From JAICUY01 sp035708065 (GTDB lineage: Bacteria > Chloroflexota > Limnocylindria > QHBO01): a stretch of DNA of 17,025 bases. A program made the translations under genes and the position numbers. Where the stretch lies: positions 1 through 17,025 of the forward strand of contig DASSTC010000050.1 of assembly GCA_035708065.1 (NCBI GenBank), in the 5' to 3' direction. Position 1 is the first letter of the stretch. The number at the start of each line of letters is the position of its first letter. The notes beneath the pieces were generated by a model. The model worked only from the letters and a program-made list of their open reading frames with translations, was not told where the DNA came from and did not search any database. Below, piece by piece: positions 8,326-13,761 of the stretch.

Positions 8326-8738
8326 TCGGTGAGCATCGTGAAGACGACGCACTCGCCGCGGAGCACCTCGGTCCCGTCATCGCGGCGGGCGACGCAGCGC
8401 AGCCGGGTGATCGGCTTGTCAGCGCGTGCCTCGATCACCTCCGCCTCGGCGGTCACCGTATCGCCGATGAACACCGGCGCGGGGTAGTCCCATTCCTGGT
8501 GGAGGAACACGCTGCCAGGGCCGGGGAGCACCTGCGCCACCAGCGCGTTGAACAGTCCCGCGGTCAGGCCGCCGTGCACCACCAGCCGGCCGAATCGGGT
8601 GCGCGCCACGAACTCGGGGTCGAAATGAAGGGGGTTGCGGTCGCCGCTGATGCCCGCGAACGCCTCGACGTCATCGGCGGTGAACGTCCGTGTCCAGGTC
8701 GCTCGCGCGCCGACCGCCGGCGGCGACCACCCGCTCAT
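8322..8738 (-). CDS. MaoC-like / (R)-specific enoyl-CoA hydratase family protein
   Basis: A 138-residue single hot-dog-fold protein of the MaoC/PhaJ family, which hydrates trans-2-enoyl-CoA to (R)-3-hydroxyacyl-CoA or acts on related thioesters. The catalytic pair sits in GDRNPLHFD (Asp33 and His38, the Asp-x4-His spacing of PhaJ), followed by the conserved RLVVHGGLTAGLF stretch. The frame extends 20 residues upstream, but that extension is Arg/Pro-rich shadow sequence; the ATG at 8738 forms an ATGA overlap with the OsmC stop and starts the domain normally. It is translationally coupled to OsmC upstream and the MFS gene downstream. No partner dehydrogenase or PHA synthase is in view, so a role in polyhydroxyalkanoate supply is only one possibility. 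Confidence 0.9.
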   Translation of the reverse strand: MSGWSPPAVGARATWTRTFTADDVEAFAGISGDRNPLHFDPEFVARTRFGRLVVHGGLTAGLFNALVAQVLPGPGSVFLHQEWDYPAPVFIGDTVTAEAEVIEARADKPITRLRCVARRDDGTEVLRGECVVFTMLTE

Positions 8739-9247
8739 CGGATTTGCACCTCGACGTGGACCGGAACCGCGCGGCGGAGCGCATCGTGGACGGGGCAATG
8801 GTCGACCGCCCAGTCGACCAGCTCGCGCAGCACCGCTTCCTCGGCGGTCGCCGAGGCGATCGAGACCCGCACGGCCGAGTGCAGCGGTCCCGCGACGACG
8901 TCATCCTCCAGCCCGAGGATGCCACGGTCGTCCGACTCGCTGTCGACCGTGACCTCGAGGCGGTCGAGCTGGACCGCCTTCTGTGCGGCGCGCATCGCGA
9001 TCAGCGTTCCGACGCAGCTGGCATGGGCCGCCCGCAGCAGCCAGCCAGGGCTCGCGGCCGATGCGCTCCCCCCGACGCTCGCCGGCATGTCCGTCGCGAC
9101 CAACTCCTCCCCCGGACCGCGGACCTCGAAACGCAGGCCGCCGGCGAGTGTGGCGGTGGCGACCGAATCGGTATACCGCGCCTCCGTTGGGTGCTCACGC
9201 AGGTAGGCCGATGCCGCCTCGATCGCGCTCCGGATGCCCTCGCTCAT
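8735..9247 (-). CDS. OsmC/Ohr-family protein
   Basis: A 170-residue OsmC-family protein, likely a thiol-dependent peroxidase reducing organic hydroperoxides in the cytoplasm. Both redox cysteines are in place: Cys78 in AHASCVGTLIAM and Cys151 in VDHCPVHDAL, with the typical stretch LDRLEVTVDSESDDRGILG between them. It is closer to the broad OsmC/YhfA-type proteins than to Ohr by eye, and I do not name it further. The frame opens at a TTG at 9262, but the ATG at 9247 has a clear AAGGAG site 6 nt upstream and is the better start. The stop overlaps the MaoC-like start (ATGA). Confidence 0.9.
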   Translation of the reverse strand: MSEGIRSAIEAASAYLREHPTEARYTDSVATATLAGGLRFEVRGPGEELVATDMPASVGGSASAASPGWLLRAAHASCVGTLIAMRAAQKAVQLDRLEVTVDSESDDRGILGLEDDVVAGPLHSAVRVSIASATAEEAVLRELVDWAVDHCPVHDALRRAVPVHVEVQIR

Positions 9248-9253
9248 GTTCAA

Positions 9254-9259
9254 CTCCTT
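9254..9259 (-). promoter_or_regulatory. Shine-Dalgarno site deciding the OsmC start
   Basis: Minus-strand AAGGAG ends 6 nt before ATG 9247 and overlaps the last base of the upstream hydrolase stop. It argues against the alternative TTG at 9262, which lies upstream of the site. Confidence 0.8.
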
Positions 9260-10098
9260 CAACTGTCGCCCTCGGCGAGGAACGCCTCGACCTGGTCGTC
9301 GTAGCCGGTGAACGAGGAGCGCACCGTGTGGCCGCAGTCCGGGTCGACCTCGAGTCGCGCGCCGGGGATCGACTCCGCCACCAGGCGCGTCGAGGCCGGC
9401 GGCACGATCTGGTCCTGCCCGCCGCCCAGGATCAGTGCCGGCACGGCGATCTCGCCCAGGCGGTCGGTGACGAACGACGACGGGTCGAGCGTCGCCTTCA
9501 GCTCACCGATGAACCGCTCCGGGGTGGCCGGCCGCGGCTGGAAGCGCGCCGCGACTGCGAATGCCTCGGCGGTCACGCTGCCGGCAGGCTTCATCTGCAC
9601 GGCCATCTGGGCGAAGAACTCGCCCCACTGGCCGGCCTCGGCCATCGCGATCCACGAGCCCATCCGCTCGGCCATCGGCGAGTCTGCTGGCGTTTCGGAG
9701 GCGACCGACGACAAGACCAGGCGGGACACGAGCTCGGGATGGTCGACGGTCAGCCACAGCGAGATCCGGCCGCCGCCGGATTCCGCCTCGATGGCGACGG
9801 CCGTGCCCAGCTCGCTGAGCGCCACCGACACCGCATCGGCGATCAGCCGCGGATGCATCAGTCGCTCGGCATCGGCGGGATCGGCGGGCAGGGGCCGGCC
9901 GAGGACGACGACCGTCCGCCGCTGGGCGCGACCGCCCCAGCGGCGCAGCAGGACGTTCTCGGTGCCGGCCAGCGGGCGCAGCCCGGTCTCCACGCCGCCC
10001 AGGACCAGCAGCGGCACGCCCGGCCCGCCGCGCAGGGTGAATGCCTCGATCCGCCCGCCGCGGATGGGGATGCTGTGCACGCGAGGCTCGTCGGGCAT
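9259..10098 (-). CDS. Alpha/beta-hydrolase fold protein
   Basis: A 279-residue alpha/beta hydrolase. The presumed triad is Ser107 (in EAESGGG), Asp229 (GGQDQIVPP) and His257 (DCGHTV); LLVLGGVETG (31-40) probably supplies the oxyanion region. The nucleophile elbow is A-E-S-G-G rather than the canonical G-x-S-x-G, with the first glycine replaced by alanine, which occurs in some lineages but is worth noting. The substrate is unknown; esters, lactones or acyl groups are possible. It heads the minus-strand operon hydrolase-OsmC-MaoC-MFS. The ATG at 10098 is preceded by TAGGAT with a 7-nt spacer and no Shine-Dalgarno site, suggesting a leaderless mRNA. It is divergent from gatC across 32 bp. Confidence 0.88.
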   Translation of the reverse strand: MPDEPRVHSIPIRGGRIEAFTLRGGPGVPLLVLGGVETGLRPLAGTENVLLRRWGGRAQRRTVVVLGRPLPADPADAERLMHPRLIADAVSVALSELGTAVAIEAESGGGRISLWLTVDHPELVSRLVLSSVASETPADSPMAERMGSWIAMAEAGQWGEFFAQMAVQMKPAGSVTAEAFAVAARFQPRPATPERFIGELKATLDPSSFVTDRLGEIAVPALILGGGQDQIVPPASTRLVAESIPGARLEVDPDCGHTVRSSFTGYDDQVEAFLAEGDS

Positions 10099-10105
10099 CG
10101 GTCGA

Positions 10106-10111
10106 ATCCTA
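10106..10111 (-). promoter_or_regulatory. Candidate -10 box for the hydrolase operon (leaderless)
   Basis: Minus-strand TAGGAT ends 7 nt before ATG 10098, placing a predicted start of transcription at or next to the initiation codon. No -35 hexamer is evident. Confidence 0.55.
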
Positions 10112-10120
10112 GCCTGCTAG
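10109..10120. repeat. 12-bp dyad CTAGC-ct-GCTAG between divergent promoters
   Basis: A perfect inverted repeat with a 2-nt centre lies in the 32-bp hydrolase/gatC gap and overlaps the inner halves of both candidate -10 boxes. It may be an operator or simply a by-product of two back-to-back TAG-containing -10 boxes. Confidence 0.5.
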
Positions 10121-10123
10121 CAT
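10118..10123 (+). promoter_or_regulatory. Candidate -10 box for gatC (leaderless, extended -10)
   Basis: TAGCAT ends 7 nt before ATG 10131; TG-c precedes it, as in an extended -10 element. No Shine-Dalgarno site is present, consistent with leaderless initiation. Confidence 0.6.
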
Positions 10124-10130
10124 CGGTCAG

Positions 10131-10424
10131 ATGATTACGCGCGCCGAAGTCGAGCACGTCGCCCTGCTCGCCCGCTTGGGCCTGACCGATGAAGAGATCG
10201 ACCGCATGCAGGCCCAGCTGTCGCACATCCTCGAGACGATCGAGCGGCTGCGCGACGTCGACACCAGCCAGGTCGGCCCGACGGCGCAGGTCATCGCCCT
10301 CGAGAATGTGATGCGCGACGACGAGCCGCGGCCCGGGCTCGACCGCGAGTCGGCGCTCGCCAACGCGCCGCTGCGCGAAGGACCGATGCTGCGCGTGCCG
10401 GTCGTCCTCGAACAGGGCCGATGA
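10131..10424 (+). CDS. gatC: Aspartyl/glutamyl-tRNA amidotransferase subunit C
   Basis: The 97-residue GatC stabilises GatA and holds the GatCAB complex together, which converts Glu-tRNA(Gln) to Gln-tRNA(Gln) and/or Asp-tRNA(Asn) to Asn-tRNA(Asn). The sequence is typical: ITRAEVEHVALLARLGLTDEE at the N-terminus, the LSHILETIERLRDVDTS helix, then the extended belt segment with MRDDEPRPGL and a final LREGPMLRVPVVLEQG. Length matches the family. The start ATG has no Shine-Dalgarno site and lies 7 nt after a TAGCAT box. Its TGA overlaps an ATG (ATGA, 10421-10424), the coupling signature used elsewhere here, but the next real gene gatA begins 178 nt downstream. Confidence 0.96.
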   Translation: MITRAEVEHVALLARLGLTDEEIDRMQAQLSHILETIERLRDVDTSQVGPTAQVIALENVMRDDEPRPGLDRESALANAPLREGPMLRVPVVLEQGR

Positions 10425-10442
10425 CCCGGTTCCGCGCGCTGC

Positions 10443-10589
10443 AGCCATCCCGTGGCTCTAACAGCGAAGCAGGCATGCGTTGGGCGGCGAATTCGCCTCC
10501 TCATCCGCTGACGCGGTCACCGGGTGGTGATGCAGCCAATATCGGCGCCCAAACGACCGCTCGTTCGCCGATAGAGCCACCATCTGGCT
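10443..10589. repeat. Foldback inverted-repeat element between gatC and gatA
   Basis: Two imperfect inverted arms of about 44 nt (10443-10486 and 10546-10589) flank a 59-nt centre. The best part pairs TGGCTCTA (10453-10460) with TAGAGCCA (10572-10579); over the inner 34 nt, 24 positions are complementary, ending in TTGGGCG against CGCCCAA. Each arm also begins with its own hairpin: AGCCA-tcccg-TGGCT (10443-10457) and AGCCA-ccatc-TGGCT (10575-10589). The centre carries the palindrome GGCGAATTCGCC (10486-10497), CCGC-tgac-GCGG (10505-10516) and TCACC-gggt-GGTGA (10517-10530). It looks like a small non-autonomous foldback/MITE-like element; a structured leader RNA for gatA is the alternative. 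No second copy is in the window. Confidence 0.6.
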
Positions 10590-10594
10590 ATCGA
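10589..10594 (+). promoter_or_regulatory. Weak -10-like box before gatA
   Basis: GGC-TATCGA lies 8 nt upstream of ATG 10603 at the same distance as the six other candidate -10 boxes, but lacks the final T. Its first base is the last base of the right arm of the foldback element, so an insertion could have brought a partial promoter. No clear Shine-Dalgarno site precedes gatA. Confidence 0.25.
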
Positions 10595-10602
10595 GCGACG
10601 AG

Positions 10603-12099
10603 ATGACGCTCCCGCTGTCAGATCGGACCATGAGCGAGGCTGCGGAGTTGCTGCGCGACCGCGAGGTGAGCAGCGTCGATCTGACGCGTGCCTGCCTGGA
10701 GCGCATCGAGGCGCACGGGCAGCGGCTCAACACGTTCCTGGCCGTCGGCGCGAAGGCGGCGCTCGCGTCAGCCGAAGCGGCGGACGCCGCGCGTGCGGCC
10801 GGTAAGGATGGGCCGCTCCTCGGGATCCCGTACGCGCTGAAGGACATCTTCGTCACGCGCGCGCTCGACGAGGACGGGGTGCCCACTGACGGTCTGCCGA
10901 CGACCGCCGGCTCGCGGATCCTGGAGGGCTATCGCTCCCCGTATGCCTCGGACGCCGAGGAGCGGCTGGCGGCCGCCGGCGCGGTGCTGCTCGGCAAGAC
11001 GAACTGCGACGAGTTCGCCATGGGCTCGTCGAACGAGAACTCGGCCTTCGGCCCGGTGCGCAATCCGTGGGACGAGACGACGGTGCCCGGTGGCAGCAGC
11101 GGGGGATCAAGCGCAGCCGTGGCCGCCGGCCAGGCCTTCTTCGCCACCGGCACCGACACCGGCGGCAGCATCCGTCAGCCCGCCTCGCTGACCGGCACGG
11201 TCGGTCTCAAGCCGACCTACGGGCGGGTCAGCCGCTACGGGATGATCGCCTTCGCCTCGAGCCTCGACCAGTGCGGCCCGCTGACGCGCAGCGTGCGCGA
11301 CGCGGCGCTCGTGCTCGGGGCGCTCGCCGGCCACGATCCGCGTGACTCGACGAGCGTCGACCTGCCGGTCCCCGATTACGACGCGGCCCTCAGCGGCGAC
11401 GTGAAGGGCCTCCGGCTCGGCGTGCCCCGCGAGTACTTCGTCGCCGGCATGGAGCCGGGGGTCGAGCGGGCGGTGCGCGACGGCATCGGTCTGCTCGAGA
11501 AGCTCGGAGCCGAGATCGTGGAGGTCAGCCTGCCGTCCACCGACCAGGGGCTGGCGACCTACTACATCATCTCGCCCGCCGAGGCATCGGCCAACCTGGC
11601 GCGCTACGACGGGATCAAGTACGGCCTCAGCGCCGGCGAGGACGACCTGCTCGAGAACTACCTGCGCACCCGCGGCGAGGGCTTTGGGCCGGAGGTCAAG
11701 CGCCGGATCATGCTCGGCACCTACGCGCTGTCGGCCGGCTACTACGACGCGTACTACGTCAAGGCGCAGCAGGTGCGCACGCTGATGAAGGACGAGTTCG
11801 ACCGCGTCCTGACCGATGTCGACGCCCTGCTGGCGCCCACCTCGCCGAGCGTCGCCTTCCCGATCGGCGCCAAGACCGACGATCCGGTGCTGATGTACCT
11901 CAACGACGCCTGCACGCTGCCGGTCAACATCGCCGGACTCCCGGGCATCTCGGTGCCGTGCGGCCTGTCGGAGGGCAAGCCGGTCGGGCTGCAGGTGATC
12001 GGTCGCGCCTTCGACGAGGCGATGATCTTGCGCATCGCCGATGCCTACGAGCGCGCCGCCGGATTCTCCGAGCTGAGACCGGCCCTTCCGACTGCCTGA
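10603..12099 (+). CDS. gatA: Aspartyl/glutamyl-tRNA amidotransferase subunit A
   Basis: The 498-residue glutaminase subunit of GatCAB; it releases ammonia from Gln for transamidation of misacylated tRNA. The amidase-signature Ser-cisSer-Lys triad is present: Lys80 (PYALKDIF), Ser165 (PGGSSGGSS) and Ser189 (TDTGGSIRQPAS). Further GatA hallmarks are NCDEFAMGSSNENSAFG, VGLKPTYGRVSRYG, SAGYYDAYYVKAQQVRTL and LPVNIAGLPGISVPCGL. Between Lys80 and the TTAGSRILEG segment there are about 10 more residues (around ALDEDGVPTDG) than in Bacillus GatA as I recall it. ATG 10603 gives a normal N-terminus; ATG 10630 is a possible alternative. It lies 178 nt downstream of gatC, separated by a foldback repeat. 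Confidence 0.97.
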   Translation: MTLPLSDRTMSEAAELLRDREVSSVDLTRACLERIEAHGQRLNTFLAVGAKAALASAEAADAARAAGKDGPLLGIPYALKDIFVTRALDEDGVPTDGLPTTAGSRILEGYRSPYASDAEERLAAAGAVLLGKTNCDEFAMGSSNENSAFGPVRNPWDETTVPGGSSGGSSAAVAAGQAFFATGTDTGGSIRQPASLTGTVGLKPTYGRVSRYGMIAFASSLDQCGPLTRSVRDAALVLGALAGHDPRDSTSVDLPVPDYDAALSGDVKGLRLGVPREYFVAGMEPGVERAVRDGIGLLEKLGAEIVEVSLPSTDQGLATYYIISPAEASANLARYDGIKYGLSAGEDDLLENYLRTRGEGFGPEVKRRIMLGTYALSAGYYDAYYVKAQQVRTLMKDEFDRVLTDVDALLAPTSPSVAFPIGAKTDDPVLMYLNDACTLPVNIAGLPGISVPCGLSEGKPVGLQVIGRAFDEAMILRIADAYERAAGFSELRPALPTA

Positions 12100-12252
12100 A
12101 GTCCGCGGCGGAGGATCACGCGAGAATGTCGCCGAATTGACACGCTGAAGGTCGCGTCGGCGCGTGCCGCTTCTTGCGCACCGGCGGATCATCGTGCCCG
12201 GCGGTGCCGACTCGAAGGATCAGGTCGGTGAGCCAGCAGGAGGTCGGCAGCA
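12100..12252. other. 153-nt intergenic region after gatA
   Basis: I see no gene here. It holds a weak 6-bp stem (GCACCG 12178-12183 with CGGTGC 12202-12207), a lone TTGACA at 12137-12142 without a matching -10, and the Shine-Dalgarno site of the next gene. No convincing terminator for gatA was found. Confidence 0.5.
12238..12243 (+). promoter_or_regulatory. Strong Shine-Dalgarno site AGGAGG
   Basis: AGGAGG ends 9 nt before ATG 12253. This gene therefore uses leadered initiation, unlike the neighbouring transcription-unit heads that show a -10 box next to the ATG. Confidence 0.8.
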
Positions 12253-13050
12253 ATGACGACAGGCAGCGAGGGGTTCACCCTCACCATCGGCGACCTGCAC
12301 CAGGTCGTCCCAATGGCGTTCCCGGACGCCACGGTCGCGCAGCAGCTGGCCGCCCGCCTGAAGAGCGGCGACGAGCAGGCGCTGGCCGTCAAGATCGCCC
12401 CGCTGGAAGAGTCGGACGTCGAGGGCCACTGGCGCAGCACCTCGGTCGACATCACCATCCAGCTCGGCGATGACGACGTCGAAGGGCACGCGATGAGCGT
12501 CCACTTCCCGTCGGCGGCGGAGGCGGACCGTTTCCGCAAGCGGCTCATGGCGGTCGGCCTGCTGGCAGGCACCATCGCCATCGGATCGGTCAGCGCGGCG
12601 GCGATCGCCAACGCACCGTCGATCCCGAGCGGCGCGGCCGTTCCCGGCCCGGCGCCGATCACCTACCAGGCCCCGGCGGGTCACGGCTTCTTCGAAGGCG
12701 CCGATATCGTCGCTCCGGCGACCGGCGCGGCCGCGCAGGCGGCGGTCGGCAGTGGCACCCGCGGTGGCATGGTCGAAGGCGCGGACATCGGCATGCCGGC
12801 GGCGCCGGCAGCGGCGGCCGGCGCGGCGGCCAATGCGGCCAACGCGGCGACCCGTGGCGGCCTGGTCGAAGGCGCGGACGTCGACGCCGGCGCGTTCGGC
12901 ATCGGTTCGAGCGTCGAGCGAGCGGCCGTGGCCAACGCCGACACCAAGGGCGGGCTCGTCGAGGGCGCGGACGTCGACTCCGGGGCTTCCGGGATCGGCT
13001 CGAGCGTCGAGCGCAGCCGAGTGGGCGGCGTGGTCGAGAGCGCCGACTGA
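12253..13050 (+). CDS. Membrane-anchored protein with VEGAD repeats, unknown family
   Basis: I do not recognise this 265-residue protein. Residues 1-97 are a soluble domain (FTLTIGDLHQVVPMAFPDAT at the start) containing two DVEGH motifs (55-59 and 75-79). One hydrophobic helix follows (about 98-119, LMAVGLLAGTIAIGSVSAAA) after basic residues, so the N-domain is probably cytoplasmic and the tail outside. The tail is Ala/Gly-rich and carries five copies of [R/K]GG-[L/M]-VEGAD-[I/V]: EGAD at 148-151, 175-178, 206-209 and 237-240, and ESAD as the last four residues. Copies three and four belong to a 31-residue tandem unit that also repeats GIGSSVER. Seven VEG motifs in one protein suggest a repeated recognition or modification site, but this is inference. 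It has its own AGGAGG site and a terminator after it, so it is probably monocistronic. Confidence 0.8.
   Translation: MTTGSEGFTLTIGDLHQVVPMAFPDATVAQQLAARLKSGDEQALAVKIAPLEESDVEGHWRSTSVDITIQLGDDDVEGHAMSVHFPSAAEADRFRKRLMAVGLLAGTIAIGSVSAAAIANAPSIPSGAAVPGPAPITYQAPAGHGFFEGADIVAPATGAAAQAAVGSGTRGGMVEGADIGMPAAPAAAAGAAANAANAATRGGLVEGADVDAGAFGIGSSVERAAVANADTKGGLVEGADVDSGASGIGSSVERSRVGGVVESAD
12853..13013 (+). repeat. Tandem 93-bp coding repeat, two copies
   Basis: Bases 12853-12920 recur at 12946-13013 with a 93-bp (31-codon) period. Both copies share GTCGA-A/G-GGCGCGGACGTCGAC (12865 and 12958) and ATCGG-T/C-TCGAGCGTCGAGCG (12901 and 12994). Near identity at the DNA level indicates a recent in-frame duplication within the VEGAD-repeat gene. 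Confidence 0.85.
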
Positions 13051-13051
13051 C

Positions 13052-13117
13052 GGAGGTTCCGTCACAGCACCTCTCCTCCAGGAGGTTCGAAAGGCCGGCC
13101 GGCGGGCCGGCCTTTCG
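13052..13117 (+). terminator. Hairpin terminator after the VEGAD-repeat gene
   Basis: A perfect 13-bp stem, CGAAAGGCCGGCC (13088-13100) with GGCCGGCCTTTCG (13105-13117) around a ggcg loop, lies 37 nt after the stop. There is no downstream T-tract, only the TTT inside the stem, so it may be a Rho-independent variant or an mRNA-stabilising hairpin. Upstream, GGAGGTTC occurs twice (13052 and 13081) around ACCTC (13069-13073), which can pair with either copy. Confidence 0.75.
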
Positions 13118-13170
13118 GCTGCCCGGCGCGTGGTGACGCATGCCTCGCCACCCGTGCTGGGCGACGTGGC

Positions 13171-13176
13171 TAGACT
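13171..13176 (+). promoter_or_regulatory. Candidate -10 box (leaderless) for the 13183 gene
   Basis: TAGACT, preceded by GGC, ends 6 nt before ATG 13183. No Shine-Dalgarno site or -35 hexamer is evident. Confidence 0.55.
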
Positions 13177-13182
13177 CGCGAC

Positions 13183-13761
13183 ATGCCGGAGATCAGCCAC
13201 GTGCGCATGGGCGTGCCCGACCAGGCGACGCTCAACCGCGTCCTTCGCGAGGCGGGGACGACCGCCTTTCCGCAGTGGCTCTACGCGGAGCCGCACGACC
13301 ACGCCCAGATCCTGTGGTGGGGGATTCGCGGCGCACCGACGCAGCTGCTCGACGTTCCGGACGACCCGGCGAGGCAGAACCTGTTCCCCCGACCGAACGA
13401 CGACTGGAGCGAGACGCCGCGCGGCCTGGTCCTGGCGACGGCCGAGGCCGAGCGAGCGGCGCACGACCTCGAACCGGTGACCGGCAACGACTGGCACTCG
13501 GTGTCCGACGACCTCATCCTCAGCGCACGGTGCTATCGCATCCAGCTCGGCCACGCCTTCCTGGTGCTCGCCGAGCCGCTGCAGGAGGGCTACATCTCGG
13601 CCTGCCTGTCGCGCTACGGTGAGGGACCGGTGGCGGTCGCGCTCGACGGCAACACCGCCGCCGGCCGGCCGGTGCCGACCAACCCGGTGACGCTCGGCCG
13701 GGCGACCTACGTTCGGCTCGGCGAACGCTGGGGACCGACGCTCATCTTTCCCAGCCCGTGA
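13183..13761 (+). CDS. Hypothetical protein (weak glyoxalase/VOC-like resemblance)
   Basis: A 192-residue soluble protein that I cannot assign with confidence. The opening ISHVRMGVPDQATLNRVLREAG loosely recalls the first strand and helix of vicinal-oxygen-chelate (glyoxalase-like) domains, and the middle (NDWHSVSDDLILSARCYRIQ) contains a His but no clear metal-ligand set. Trp and Pro are abundant (QILWWGIRGAP, FPQWLYAEPHDHA). There is no signal peptide or membrane segment. The codon pattern is like that of its neighbours, so it is real. Its stop overlaps the GTG start of the DUF1684 gene (GTGA, 13758-13761), indicating coupled expression. It leads its transcription unit with a leaderless-type promoter. 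Confidence 0.75.
   Translation: MPEISHVRMGVPDQATLNRVLREAGTTAFPQWLYAEPHDHAQILWWGIRGAPTQLLDVPDDPARQNLFPRPNDDWSETPRGLVLATAEAERAAHDLEPVTGNDWHSVSDDLILSARCYRIQLGHAFLVLAEPLQEGYISACLSRYGEGPVAVALDGNTAAGRPVPTNPVTLGRATYVRLGERWGPTLIFPSP

Larger units (their letters stand above)
10421..10606 (+). other. 61-codon frame bridging gatC and gatA (probably not a conserved gene)
   Basis: This frame begins at an ATG overlapping the gatC stop (ATGA) and ends at a TGA overlapping the gatA start (ATGA, 10603-10606), so it tiles exactly between the two genes. Its 61 residues (MTRFRALQPSRGSNSEAGMR onward) match nothing I know, are Pro/Ser/Arg-rich, and use many A/T-ending codons unlike the neighbours. Most of it lies in the inverted-repeat spacer. 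I regard it as a fortuitous frame created by an insertion, though translation through it could couple gatC to gatA. Confidence 0.3.

Noticed and set aside
6944..8380. 478-codon minus-strand frame overlapping the MFS gene
   Set aside because: It is the wrong frame; its Arg/Gly-rich product has no membrane segments, whereas the other frame encodes a clear MFS protein.
8739..8798. 20-residue N-terminal extension of the MaoC-like protein
   Set aside because: The extension is Arg/Pro/Gly-rich and lies within the OsmC gene; ATG 8738 forms an ATGA overlap and starts the domain correctly.
10479..10554. Integron attC-like pair GTTGGGC ... GCCCAAAC
   Set aside because: An attC site needs RYYYAAC first and GTTRRRY last; here the order is reversed and one copy has an extra A, so it is just part of the inverted repeat.
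12137..12142. TTGACA as a -35 box for the VEGAD gene
   Set aside because: No TAnnnT lies 16-18 nt downstream; the corresponding bases are GC-rich.
12220..13554. 444-codon minus-strand frame opposite the VEGAD gene
   Set aside because: It runs through a strong terminator hairpin and two plus-strand genes, and its Arg-rich repeats mirror the plus-strand VEGAD repeats.
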